Shown here: in pieces, positions 23,200-37,000 of the stretch
Numbering within the stretch: position 1 is the first letter of the stretch
Layout of the letters: each line of letters begins with the position of its first letter
Source of the DNA: Mya arenaria
Lineage: Eukaryota; Mollusca; Bivalvia; Myida; Myidae
Assembly (NCBI RefSeq): GCF_026914265.1
Contig: NC_069124.1
Span: 12,045,723 to 12,109,722, forward strand
DNA: 64,000 nucleotides
Direction: 5' to 3'
Notes under the pieces: generated by a model
Database searches by the model: none
What the model was told of the DNA's origin: nothing
Seen by the model: only the letters and a program-made list of their open reading frames with translations
Translations under genes and position numbers: made by a program

Positions 23200-26164
23200 C
23201 ATATTCATCATTAAAATGTATTCATATTTTCTTATTTCCTGCTGTTAAAAGAATAATTTTTATCTGCAAATATCAGTCATCATCTGAACATGATTAAAAA
23301 CTGTACCTACTATCCTCACACTGATTTATTTATCGATACCTGTTGTGTGACCCTGAGTGCGTATATGCATCTTTTGAATTGCATTTGTTACTTTTTGGGT
23401 AATGTTAACCAATGAGCCTTCATTCAAGGGCACATGACTATCTACTTTAGCCTCAACATTGCTTATCATTATTTTGCTTACTAAGATGTGTAAAATATGT
23501 GTTCTATATAGTCACGATCATTTTGTTCGTTTACATCTGCATGTATCTCATTTGTGCACGAGCATGTATTCATGGCTCATGTTTCTGTTCTTCGCTTACT
23601 AAACTATGAGCACTAACACGATTCAGTTAGAGACCTGGGTGTCTTGTTTAAACTATAGGCTTCCAGCAATTAATATATATATATCTGACATTATAAAAAC
23701 ACAAGTTAAAGGTTGAATCATTTTAACATTTTTAATTCCTTATTTCAATTTTTAATTCATAAACATTCATCTATAATTCAATCAATGTTTCATGCACACA
23801 TATTTGATCAAATGTTATACAATGTGAAATTGTCTTGGACCACAGTAAGATCGCAAAATTTAGTAAATATGCTAATTCTGAAATTCTGTTGAATCCTAGG
23901 CTTATATTCTAAAAATGAAAGGTGTAAAACTTCATAAACATGCAGATTCATGAACGTCCAGGAGACATCACGGGCTGAATTCCGCTGGATTCTACGCATA
24001 AACAAATAGTTATTTCTAACGCTTTGAGGCTGAACGTTCTAATCATTACAAAAATATATAATCAACCACTACCTGAAGTATTACTAAACTACCACTGTTA
24101 TTAATGGTCAAATATCTATCGCAGGCAGAAAATGTAAACATACATGTAATACTGTTTATAATCCGAAGACCTACATATATATGTGAATACAGACATGTAT
24201 ACTTATAAAGTAAATTATCTAACGTTGATAAACATGTTAATACGTTGATTAACATATTTTTAGTTTACGATATCTACACAATGAACGCAGGGCGAAATAC
24301 TTGCATATATAATTGTACTTAAAGCATACCTCTCCCGGGACATAAGATTGTTGATGTATATGTTGAAGGAGTAAGAGTAAAGAGCAAAGTACGATGTTGA
24401 TTACCTTGCTAATAATGTTTTCCTTTATTGAGGTGATCAAACCCCAGAGGTTACTATATTAAAAGTAGAATCATGAATAACCGAGAAAAAACAACAGCAC
24501 CTCCTGTTTAGCTGTAGAGATGTCTTAATTATATAAACATCTGCTAGGATACTATTTTTTCTCATTAAGTTTCTGCATAGAATGTTTACATAAAAGGCAA
24601 CAAAAATTATATTTTGTAAACATTTCAATAAAAAGTTTTTTTTATTATTATTGTTTTGACTACTCACATGTCATTTTTTTAATTAATCATATAAGATATC
24701 AAGTACTCTCCATTTTTGTTTGTGGGTCTCATATTTGTCATGCATTTGTTAAATGCTTTTTGCTCTTCTATTTTTATTCTTAGCTTCTGGATAGTAATTT
24801 TGCAACTTCCCCAAAACAGGAATTGCTCACAAAACAATTAATTTATTGACAATAATAAAGGATTTTAGTAAAAATATCCATATCACAAGCAGACATTTAT
24901 TACTGCAAATTGAAAATAAATTGTAAAAAAAAGTCAGAAATAAAGACATGTATTCAAAAATTGTATATCTTACAATGAAGGTACATGTACAATATGCGAT
25001 ACATAAGATTCAATGTGTATACACATGCACAGCTGACAAAAAGAATATAAAAATAATAATTTAACCATAGAAATCACGTACAGGAAATTTAATTCTGTGC
25101 GGAAAGAAAGCTTCAAAAATATACAAATGCTTCATTTCACTTTATTATCATATTCAAAGTGTTTTATCTTACAAAACTATTTTGCCTACGTACTTATTTT
25201 GGGACAATATACATTCTATCACATGAAGTTATTTGAAGTTATGGAAACCTAGCGAAATGACCGCCAAGAAAAATGCTTGATCAGTATTAGAATTTAAATA
25301 TTTAAGTATGACAATTAGAAAAATGCATTAAAAAGGCACAGTTAGTCAGTTAATTTTTAAAAAGGTATTCTCGGAGTTCATGTGATCATATTTAGAAATA
25401 CAAAAAATAGCGGGTTGGATTGGGTAATGTTGAAGCCTTATATTACTCAACTACCAAAATGCAAAAAATGACAACACAATTGATTGCTCTCTTTCAAAGT
25501 ATATTCCACCAAACCATAACGATTTACAAGACAGTAACAAGAAACATTCAAATGTTGACCTTTCGTTCCAATTCCGTTCCTATGTTTGAGTCACATGAAA
25601 CTCTATCAGAGAATCTGTCCACAGTGGTGTATTCATGTCTTAATTGATCACTTAAATATATTTTTCGAAACTTTTAGAAAAAGTTTTACAATTGAACGCA
25701 TAAAACAGACAAGTAATGGGCCTTTAATGATTATCTTCATGATATGATAGTTTCTACTTTTGGTTTCAATTCACGAAAAATATCAAATTCAAATTCGTGG
25801 AATACAATTGTAAAATTTAATGCATTTAACTTCCGTTATCAAAATTTCTACTCTTGAGAAAGACGTTTAATAGGGTACTGGAGTAAACAATGGTAAGGAA
25901 CGGATACACTTGTACTTTGTGTATGTATTATTTATTCTATATTTATATAAGACAAGATTAACGTTTTCTTTATCGTGAATAATATATGCATTTAATTAAC
26001 TTCCGGGTTGGCAAATTAAACGATTGACTGCAAGTCATAAGCTTCAAAACAGATGTTTAAAGGTACCTTATTATATTTTTTGTTATTGTTATGAAAAGTT
26101 TTATAAATTATTATAATAGATGATAATCTGTTGAAAGTGTCATGTTTTCCAAGGGCGTATTTAA
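23200..26164. other. No recognised gene, upstream of MIEAP-like copy B
   Basis: Copy of 3010-6437 lacking the TTA-flanked element and the CACG stretch. No coding feature seen. Confidence 0.55.
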
Positions 26165-26168
26165 TTAA

Positions 26169-26520
26169 AGCTGCACTTTCACAGATTGAACTTTTTTATT
26201 TTTCATCTTGGAACGAGCTATTTTTTGCATAAATACATGTACATCAGTCATATAAGACTGCTGACAAAAAATTAGATCGCAGATTTTTATATTGAAGTTC
26301 AAAAATTAATGTTTAATGCATTTTTCTTAAACCGTTAGTATATAACGGTTTAAGCTATTAAACATTATTTTGCGAACGGAAATATGCAAATCTGCGATCT
26401 GATCTTTTGTCTGCAATCTTTTATCATTGGTTTGCAGGTATTTACACAAAAAAAATTATCTTTCCAAGACAAAAAATAAAAAAAAAGTTGTAAAAACGGT
26501 AAATCTGTGAGAGTGCAGCT
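26169..26520. mobile_element. TTAA-flanked foldback element, copy in B
   Basis: Orthologous to the element at 6442-6792, with the same ends and TTAA flanks (26165-26168 and 26521-26524). It was therefore present before the segment duplicated. Confidence 0.8.
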
Positions 26521-26628
26521 TTAAAGCTAATCATTTGTGTTGGCCGTTCATGTTTATAAGATGTTACTGAGTGAATTACTTTTTTAATCGAAACGTATGT
26601 TATTGCTTATGTAATAATAGGTTCAAAA

Positions 26629-26730
<102 letters not shown>

Positions 26731-27362
26731 TACATGATCAACATATAGTTGCATTAAAATAAAATATAACCGTATTATTCGATATACAATAACGTTAAAC
26801 AGCTGTTTCACGTTTGCCAAAAAAATGATGATTTATTAAACAAACAAAGACAAAAATGATCGAGCAGGCATCAGGAAAACGTCTTTCTAGATAAGTTTGA
26901 AAGCCACCCGTGTTATCTAAAGTTTATCTTTCTTATCAAGTCCGTGCTTTAGCTAGTATGTTAAGTGGTTTGCCGCTCCATGTAATAATTACATATTACA
27001 ATCTAAATAACTTAGATTGTCCCCACTGTGATTTTTCGTTTTGTAAATCTTGTCTTATTACTTGCATGCTGGTCCACGAAACGAATCAATATCCTTAACT
27101 AACCACTTTAAGATTGATATTTTACAAGTAAGTTTTAATCATTCAGTGTAGTAGTACAGGCTGATTTACAATTTGGAATGAAGTTCATTGTGCTTAAACA
27201 GTATTATTATCAACTGTTTTAGGAGTTCGTGAAAGAAAGTGCGTTAATTAACATTATGTTTCAAACTTTTGAATCGGTTTACAATACAAATACCGCATAT
27301 AAAATACGCAAAACCTGTCATGTACATAAATAAAATTATACTTCCTCTTTCTGTTTTAAAAG

Positions 27363-30300
27363 ACTAAGAGGAACAAAAGAAGAAATAACAGGGGTCCAAA
27401 AAGTTGGGGAAAAAATAAAGAGAAATCAAACAACGGCATGGAGGCACTTTCAGAGACAAGCAAAGGTACGTAAAGTGTGTTTTAAATTATATCTGACTTT
27501 CCAAAATAGAAAAGAACTCATTTAACACGAAAGTAATATCGTTTTAGCCTCGATATCATGGAAACCTTCGTTCTCATGGATACCATTGCTGTTTTGGGGA
27601 ACTTTGGAACTGTTTTCATTTTGGAAACATTGGCCATTTAACAAAAGCAAGTAAGTACGTTTGTTTATGTTCCATTTCATCCACTCAACTGTTCCTATAA
27701 TTTTTAATAAAATACCAGTATGTGTATACGTTCATAACAACCGCTTAAGCACTCACTAAGCAGATTTTGTAGCTTAAACTTGACTCTCACATTATAAGTT
27801 TATACGTCGAAGTAATATTATATCATGTGTAATATCTATGCAAAATGCTTGTAACAATGGATGAAGTGAAATGTTTACATAAATGGAAAAACAAAATTAA
27901 TGATAAGCATTCTGAATGCCAACATTCAATGAAATTGCAATAAAGTGAAGAATATATAATGTATATACCCCCGTTTCATTTGTAATCGTGATTCCAAAAC
28001 TTAAGCATGTTTCGGGAAGATCAACGTGTATTTATTTGTAAACAATGTGGTGTTGTTGAAATTTAATAAAAAACATGGATGAAGCTGTACTGTTTCTATT
28101 TTAGGCAGACTTTACCAATAACTATAAAAGAAGCTGAAACGATAGAAGACAAGATGGAAGCACAGAAACGAAAGTTTGAAACTATGTTGGCGGAAAAGGA
28201 TGCCCGAATTGACGACAGCGATAAAAAATTGAAAATTACGGAGGAACAGAAAGATAACGACATAAAACAACTAATGATGGAGAACCAAAACCTCGATTCA
28301 AAACAAAAGCAAACTGAAAAAATTCTACGAGACACAAAGAAGGAGCTAGATGACGCTGAAGCCAACACAAAACAAAGAGACGACCAGATTAAACACCTGC
28401 AGATGGAAAAGGGAAAACTTGATTCAACACTCAAGCAAACTGAACGAGATAAAACTATTCTTAACAACGAGCTGTTTGAAGTTCGAAACCTGAAAAGAGA
28501 AGCGGAGGCAGAAAAGCACGATGCACTACGAAGGTAAGCATTTTACTAATATTTAGTTAATCATACTCAGGTAAAGATGATTTTACTAATATTTCGATAT
28601 TCACCCACAAGTAAAAGTGCTTGAAGAAAATCCAAATTCCACTTCCGTCCTAGAATATTATTCATTTTATGGTATTCGATTTTGCATTAGATGGAATCTA
28701 CTTTAACTAAATAAAAATACTGATTTTGCATGGAAATTTTATATTTATACATCTGAAGTACACATTCTATGCTCGTATTTCTAATAAGTAATAAGAAACC
28801 TCTAAAAGTTCTCAGTTTAGCATGGATTAAGTTTTATCACAAACTTATTTACTAGGTTGAGCGAAATGGTGTCGGTCAAATTGCGTGACAACAATCCTAA
28901 CATTGTGGATCTAAATGACGAATATAGACCCACAAAGCTGGCGGAGATGTTCAGTGAACTATATGACAACGAGTGGACAGCCGCTTACACGGTCATGGAA
29001 GACAATGAATTTCAAGACAGACAGATGATAGACTTTCTACTGGACGTTGTCATGGTAATGATGTGTTTTATTACAAAAGCTTGAAACGTTAATATTTGCT
29101 TATTAAGCGATGCATTTTGCATTTGAAAAAAAAATAATGCAGCATATAATAACCGAACTTATTGGTTCATGTCGTCTATTGATGTAGGTAGTATGAACAA
29201 AGCACAGTCATGCTTGCAAAAACACTATGAATGCACCTACATAGTTCGCTACAGTCTACGAAGCATCTGAAGAATGGTAAAAACATGACTAAATACTGCA
29301 TTTCAGGAATCCTACATTTTCTGCAAGGACGAGGTTGAGAAAAGCTGGAATGTTGTCTCAACATGGTTTCTAGACGACGTAAGTTTCATTTCACTGAAAT
29401 ATTTGGATGGTTCAAGATGTGTTTGCTATTAAATATTTTGTATGATGTAAAGATGGTATAAGTATGCTACCATTGCTTTTCTTTATATTTTCCAAGGATC
29501 TTCTTTGAAATATATGTTGACCGTTGTGACCATTAAGCCATACATGTAGTTTATTTTTTTCCACCCAAAGGATTTACCGAAAGTGCAGCAAATGCGAAAG
29601 GCGCTCAAAGATGGAAGAAAGGCGAAAGCTTGGAAGCTGATTCCGGATATTGAAAAAGTAAATCAATATGTATACTTCGAGTATGATTTAAGCAAATTTA
29701 AATTAAAGAGTAACATATCTGAAACATTATCTTGACCATAGTGAGAGAACTATTATTCTTTTCAACTGATTTTTAACAGACCAAAATATGTGTACGTTTA
29801 CGATTTATCTTATGTTTCTGAATTCATATTAGATTACTTTTGATAAGCATAATACTGTTGTGTTATTCTTTTTCAGAAATACACGTCATACATAGAAAGT
29901 GTTTGTCGACATGAGCCTCTTAAAAAGCTGCTATCGATCGAAGACATCAGGAAATACATGGCTCTCTGCTTAAAGCTCACTTTGCTGATGAATGCAAACG
30001 ATCCGCCTGTTTATCTTGAGTGTTCAGGATGGAAACCGATCAGAGACCGGGAAGAGGAAGATAAAGATTTACAGAAAAGCGAGAATTCTGGAGATGAACT
30101 TCCTAATAATGGAGAACAGCCAAACAGTCAAGACGATAAAGACGAAGAAAAAGAAACGGCAGAAACAACAGAAACTGACTCATCTAGTCAAGATATCACA
30201 CCAGATGACATGGACCAAGATGAAGGACAAAAAATCGAAAAACAACCTGAAGGCAAAAGCAATGAAAACCCTTCATCGACTGAGTCAAAAGAACGGTTAG

Positions 30301-32000
30301 AAAAGAAAGACGGAACCGAAAGTAATGAAAATGTGGAAACTGGATCGTGTCAGCAAGGAGATGCACCAACGGGCAATGATGATTCAGGTCAAGATTCAAT
30401 TAACAAGGATAAAGAAAACAAAGATAATGCACAAGACATTGCTACGGAGAAAGATCTATCACAAATAAAAGAGAGTAACGACGAGCTTTCCCCGTCCACC
30501 AACGCAGGCGTGAATGAGGATGCTGGGGAGGAAATGGTAGTAAACAACGGTCATGGCAATGCCGAATCTTCTTCATTGAACAAACTAGTAGAAGATCCAA
30601 TGGACCAAGGAAATAGCCAAAATGCAGGATTCTCTGATGAACGTCGAATTAACGAAATCGATCATGAATGCAAAAACAATGAAAACCCTTCATCGACTGA
30701 GTCAAAAGAACGGTTTGAAAAGAAAGACGAAACTGAATGTAATAAAAATTTGGAAACTGGATCGTGTCAGCAAGGAGATGCACCAACGGGCAATGATGAT
30801 TCAGGTCAAGATTCAATTAACAAGGATAAAGAAAACAAAGATAATGCACAAGACATTGCTACGGAGAAAGATCTATCACAAATAAAAGAGAGTAACGACG
30901 AGCTTTCCCCGTCCACCAACGCAGGCGTGAATGAGGATGCTGGGGAGGAAATGGTAGTAAACAACGGTCATGGCAATGCCGAATCTTCTTCATTGAACAA
31001 ACTAGTAGAAGATCCAATGGACCAAGGAAATAGCCAAAATGCAGGATTCTCTGATGAACGTCGAATTAACGAAATCGATCATGAATGCAAAAACAATGAA
31101 AACCCTTCATCGACTGAGTCAAAAGAACGGTTTGAAAAGAAAGACGAAACTGACTGTGATGAAAATTTGGAAACTGGATCGTGTCAGCAAGGAGATGCAC
31201 CAACGGGCAATGATGATTCAAGTCAAGATTCAATTAACAAGGATAAAGAAAACAAAGATAATGCACAAGACAATGCTACGGAGAAAGATCTATCACAAAT
31301 AAAAGAGAGTAACGACGAGCTTTCCCCGTCCACCAACGCAGGCGTGAATGAGGATGCTGGGGAGGAAATGGTAGTAAACAACGGTCATGGCAATGCCGAA
31401 CCTTCTTCATTGAACAAACTAGTAGAAGATCCAATGGACCAAGGAAATAGCCCAAATACAGGATTCTCTGATGAACGTCGAAATAACGAAATCGATCATG
31501 AATGCAAAAACAATGAAAACCCAAATTCTGCTGAAACAACAAAACCGTCCGAAAACAAAGAAAGAACTGACAGCAATGCAAATAAGCAACCTGAGAATGG
31601 TGAGCGAGGGGAAACAGTCGCGGACGCAGTCGAAGTCAATGGTGACTCGGACCCTGCATCATCTCCGACAAATGATGAAAATGGCACCACGAGACTTGAA
31701 GAAGAAAAAGATAAGCTAAAGACCAACAGTCCAAGTTCAGGATGTGAAAACGATAACGACGATTCGAGCAAAATCTGTGGAAGAGAATTAAGAAACGAGG
31801 TAACTGTTGCAGCGACTAGAGGGGAGTTTGAAAAAGATAAGTACAAAGAGTACACTACCAGAGGCAAATATACTGAATTCCATGTTTGGCCAATCATGTA
31901 TTTGCACAAAGGAGGACCAATGTTGGGCAAAGGAATTGCACAAGGAGTAAAGGATAGTAAGGCCGAACCAAGCGATAAACCGTGGGCTTGGTGGAAATAG
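27363..32000 (+). CDS. SPATA18: Mitochondria-eating protein (MIEAP)-like, copy B with expanded acidic repeats
   Basis: Exons: 27363-27465, 27548-27650, 28105-28533, 28856-29054, 29307-29378, 29571-29657 and 29877-32000, all in phase. From the ATG at 27438 this gives 1013 residues. The architecture matches copy A: Trp-rich hydrophobic N-terminus, coiled coil, split MIEAP domain and a C-terminus ending in WAWWK. The coiled coil is 14 residues (two heptads) shorter than in A. The insert inside the MIEAP domain is about 590 residues (about 362-953), rich in Asp, Glu, Asn, Ser and Lys. It contains three near-identical 139-residue repeats (30261-31511). There is no exon relic here, unlike copy A. 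An AATAAA follows the stop at 32298. The flanking introns are almost identical to those of A, so the duplication is recent. Family assignment rests on the same motifs as in A; function is inferred. Confidence 0.84.
30261..31511 (+). repeat. Three in-frame 417-bp coding repeats
   Basis: The motif beginning aatgaaaacccttcatcgac starts at 30261, 30678 and 31095, with a diverged fourth start at 31512; the spacing is exactly 417 bp each time. Each unit encodes 139 acidic residues including SCQQGDAPTGNDDS, STNAGVNEDAGEEMVV and VEDPMDQGNS. Units differ by only a few substitutions, for example EKKDGTESNENV, EKKDETECNKNL and EKKDETDCDENL. Copy A has only a diverged single equivalent (QGEAPTGNGDSGQD onward). 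The frame is kept because 417 is divisible by three. Confidence 0.95.
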
Positions 32001-33691
32001 ATGAACAGCATATCCACAATAAGTATCGTTATGGTGACCTTGAAACATCACGTCGTGTCAGAATGTGCATGAATCAAAAGTGAGCAAAGAAACAATGTTT
32101 GATAGTGTTATGAATGTTTGACATTTTGAGAGATGTCGGTGCCATGAAAGGGATTTGACTGTTGAGCGGATCTAGTTATTGTCTCGAATTCTTAGTATAC
32201 AGACTGATTGACATATTATTAGTGGTGATAGTTGTTTAATCTTCATTTATGATAGTATTGTGTATATTTTTGTAACAATTAAAATATTTCCAGCATTAAT
32301 AAAACTATAATCAGATATGTTCCATACTTTTAAATTACTTGTGCAAAAGATGTGGCATTATTGGTGTAGTATCGATGATCTAGACGCTTTCACCTGATCT
32401 GGGTTATGACCGTCCGACCGTCCGATGCGATCGCTCTGTAGTTACTTTATTGACTTTGATCAATGCGGCTTAATGATAAAGTCTATGTGTTGATGAACGA
32501 CACACGACGACATTCAACGACGGGACCCAAAGATCCTAACAGTGTTGCAGTTTTCACAAATTGTTTATTTTCTATTTCTGCCTTAATTTCCATTGCTCCC
32601 TTCAATGCATGTCTGAAAAAATGAACTGTAACGCAACTGACAGTTTAAAAGGACTCTCAAGGTATGTACGGTCAGATATAGAACATTTAATTGTACTATG
32701 TTATGTGGCTAAAAATTGTAACGTCATGGTAAATCGTCACTAGAAGTTTTAACAAGAATTAGTTTGTATTCGAAAATACACCAGAAAGAGTTTAATTTTG
32801 CGAACGGCTTATTAGTAAACGGGTATTGAAAATTGAAATAATTCAATAAATAAAATAATTGGATTCGAACAAATTTTGAACAAATGTGTCTCCATAAAGT
32901 TGCGAGGCAAATTTTTCATACTACTCGTAACAAGAACACCACGGAGAGACAGGAGCGCTCGTCTGTTGTTTTACAGCCGGAATGACGTGCCAATGACGCT
33001 CAACGGCTTTGACAATTACACATTTTTTCTTCGAAAAGAGATCAGTGCGCAGCGAAGCGACCGTGCATTCTTATTCACGAAGAAATTACTCATCAATTCG
33101 CACCGACTTAATGTTAGCCCCTCCCATATTAAATCCTCTTTAAAATAAACCCATGTGGCTGCCAAAATGACCAATCACTGCAAGATATTCTGACGTCATT
33201 TAAATCAGCGTTGACACGGAAACTGCGCTTTGCATTATGCAAACAGAAGGCCACGCCTAGATATGTGCGCATCTAAAGCAATTTACTTAATCATGAAGAG
33301 TCGATCGTTTCAGCATAAAGTAATGATTCTTTAGTTAAATGGTCCTCAAACAAGGTGTTCTTATTATTAGCTGTATGACTTTTTATTCCTCCCAGTTTGC
33401 TTAAGAGTTTATAGAAACTGATTTTAGCAAATTCTTATCAAATTTGGTTAAAGAATGATTGTAAACAATCGCATAACTTCAGCATTTAGTATTCAGGTGA
33501 GCTATAAACATATAATTTGCACACAACACATTTGCACTTTAAAGATGTTTAATAAATCCAAGCCTCTCTATCATGATCATTGTACACAAAAGCTGGGAGT
33601 AGGATTATTATTGGTCCCAGACAAAACATGTAATTTGTCAATGCTATAATAGGATTTTAACCAAAACAACAATTATTCACACAAAAGCTTC
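32001..33691. other. 3' flank of copy B, end of duplication and gap before ENO4
   Basis: 32001-32770 matches the copy A 3' flank. About 32857-33165 is a B-specific block containing a 90-codon frame (32876-33148, MNKCVSIKLRGKFFILLVTR) of no recognised family. 33386-33691 is unique with nothing seen. Confidence 0.5.
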
Positions 33692-33697
33692 TTTATT
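33692..33697 (-). terminator. Candidate ENO4 polyadenylation signal
   Basis: TTTATT on the plus strand is AATAAA on the minus strand, about 400 nt downstream of the ENO4 stop. Position fits a 3' UTR end; not proven. Confidence 0.4.
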
Positions 33698-34095
33698 GAC
33701 AATAACAAAATACATTAGTATTATAATATCACAGACAGTCCTTGCAAATGTCATTTCAAGACTAACAGGTACTATTACTGCAAATCAATAAAATATATCG
33801 CCAAAAATAAACTAAAAATAAAAAATACTACATTTCAAATGTATATTACTTGGACGGAATAACAATTAATGCCAGTATGATCATGCACAGCTGACAAAAA
33901 GTACCTGTAATCCTTAACATTGTTTTTTATCGTAGAAACATCCTCTATTATTCTCAAAGAAAAAAGACATCACACAAAGATGTATATTTTCTTTCAAGTG
34001 GGTCTTCTCTGTTGTGGAATGAATAAGTTTGTGAATATCGTCTCTAACTTTCACTTCTAAGGATCCACAACATCTGTAATGGGTGGTCCTTGCCT

Positions 34096-37000
34096 TTACT
34101 TTTTCCTCGGGGAGTCCTTTACTTCAGCCTCTTCGGCATCTCCCTCCTCAGGCTCTGGGGGTGGGGGGAGGGTAATCACGGGGAAGCTAAAGTCTCCCCC
34201 TGGAGCCAGTGTACCACACCCCTGCAGGGCGAGCTCAAGCGATATCAATCTGTTGAGTTTGGAGACCCTCTCTCCGCGACTTGCTCCACCCACCTTGAGG
34301 AAGCGGGCGTTCATTCCAACAGCCTAGAATATAAACATCATACCATTGGAAAGGATAGAAGAGATGAAAACTTAAAACATTATTAGTTTTATGAGGATTT
34401 TAGGTATCCAATACCCAGATGTGTGACTCTCAGACGCCTGGCCCCATTTTCTCGAAACTTCTTAAGTCCCTTACATCGGGGTTAAACTAAGCGTACTATT
34501 TTTGTTTTTTTCTAGTTTTCGTGTAATATTTACTTCTTTAAAATTTGACTTTGAATAGCAATTATCTTCACCATAATCACAATAAATCATCCTTTATTAA
34601 TCAAAATCAAAGTATGTAATGTTATTATTAAATTAAGCTACTTAAGCCCGCTAAGCTTAGAAGTTTAAGAATTTAGGGCCTGGTGACAACATGTTATTTT
34701 GGTATCATTTGAAGGGTTTTATGTGCAGAAGTGACACAGAAAATAACATGTTTTTTGCCTAAAAAAAATATGCAAAATTTCAGTTGAAATAAAAAACAAA
34801 AACTACAACTATTTTATGTATAATGCAGTTTTGAAACATTTATTTAAAACATTACAACCATTATCAGCCAGTGCTATCCTTTCAAATGACATCAGTGTTA
34901 CATAGGGTCACCAGGCATAAAGATTTTACAAAATGGTTAATGGAGCTATCAGAGAACTAGCTTATTGGTGGGTCGGTTTCCTTAAACAATTTTTCCACAT
35001 GAAGAAAAGCAGAACAAAAATACTGTATATTTTAATATTTAATTATGTATACTATAAAACTGTTAAATACCATGTCAGCTAGGAAAACATCAGTTGTATC
35101 TCCAATGTTGGTTGACAGTACAGTCTCATTTCCGGCTTCTGAAAAATATAGAATAAAATGAAATTTTGTTTTCCCCTACAGCATTTTCTAAATAATAACT
35201 TGCTCTCTTGGATGAATTGACCAATTTTTCAAAAGGCGAGAGTAACATTGCACTAATCTAACTACAAAACAAGCTGTAAATGCAGAAACAGCTTAAAAGC
35301 CTGATTATTTTTCTTGTGTGACTTTGCAGCAGGATGTATGTATATAGAGGAAAAAGAAAATTCTGCTTAATCATAATTATGCACTGGTCCTATCTAGATT
35401 TTGACCTGATACTACTTGGTCCTAAAAGTCATGCTGAATAATATCCCTAATGTGTTTCTAAAAGATTGAATTAAAACTGTTGAATTTATGACAGGAATAC
35501 AAAACTACAAAATTTTGTCTTAATATTTGACCTAGAGACGTTAGATGACCCACATGTTGACAAATATTCAGACCGAGTTTCATGAAGTTTGGACAAACAC
35601 TGTTCAATCACATAATTTTATTCTTGCTTTGACCTAGTGACCTAGTCTTTGGCCCAAAATGTTCCATATTCACACTGGTCCTTAATATCATGCTGAGAAA
35701 TATTCTGAGACTGGGTGACCACTGATGAACTTGTGAAAGGAATAGGAAACTTTAATACAATTTTTTTCTTTATATTTGACCCAGTGACTAGTTTTTGACC
35801 AGAGATGACCAATGTTCCCACTGGTCCTTAATATCATGCTGACAAAGTTTCATGAATATCAGATCAACACTTGAATTTATGACACACACACAGAAAATCT
35901 TTAACGTAAAATTTGTTAAAAACACAAGCACTGACACCTCAACATGATTTTTCTCCGTCATTCATTACATGAATTGTAGTCTCAAATTTGTCGCATCACC
36001 AAAGAATGACAGATGCTAAATCAGACTGGACAAAGATTCCCCTATACATCTAATTTGCTACCTTGGTGAACTCATGAAATAAAAACCAACCTTCCGTTTT
36101 CTTCGCACACTCTAGGATATTGGTGATAGTGTTCATCTGCTCCAGTCTGTAGACATTGCCTGAGCTGCGGAATGTGTCGGTAAGTTCCTCGTCCTTCAGT
36201 AGCCCCGGGCGATGCCATACGTTGTCACCCAGAATGTAACACTTCTCTGATATCTTCTCACACAGTGACATCCACTGCTGGCCTTCCTGTTAAATGAAAT
36301 GACTTTTGGTTGGTGTAAAATTGATAAAATGTAAATACATGTTTGTTTTCACAATAGTTTTACGCCTAAGCCCTCTATCGATATGATCTGGGAGTAGGAT
36401 TTGTTATTAATCCCAGATATGATTTAAATTAATCATTCAAAGCAACACAGTTCTATTGACTCAAATGTAGAAAAGGTCTTTGAATGTGACATAGTAATTC
36501 ATAATTTCACATTTAGGTTGAACAAGCATGGAAAACTTTTCACAACAAAGTAAGGAATATAATTATATATTCTAATCAGCCAACCTGTTTTCTGAAAGGA
36601 TCAATGATGGCTATGATAGCAGGGTATCTTGTGATGATGTCTACCCAGAAATCGATGACATCATCAGCCGCTTTCTGCTGTCCTGTGACGACCTCATATT
36701 TTCCCTTTTCCTGAAAATATGGCAGGAAACAGAGGTCAGAGTTTAATGCTGAAGCTCTATAATAGTTTTAATAGGAAAATAAATGGGTTTCAAGAACTCT
36801 GAGGAAATTACAGGAATGACTTAATGTAGTTTTAAAAACAAAATCTCTAAAGTCTAAACTGCTTTTGTCAGTTTAAGAGATGCCATATATGCAAACTGAG
36901 CTTTCACTTAGCGTATTAAACATTGAAATCAAAGTGATGTGAATAAAAGAGGCATTTGTATTACAACTAAATGTCTGTCACAGAATAACATTCATAATAG

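Noticed and set aside
30261..31511. CRISPR-like or satellite reading of the 417-bp repeats
   Set aside because: Units are contiguous, coding and in frame, within a eukaryotic exon.
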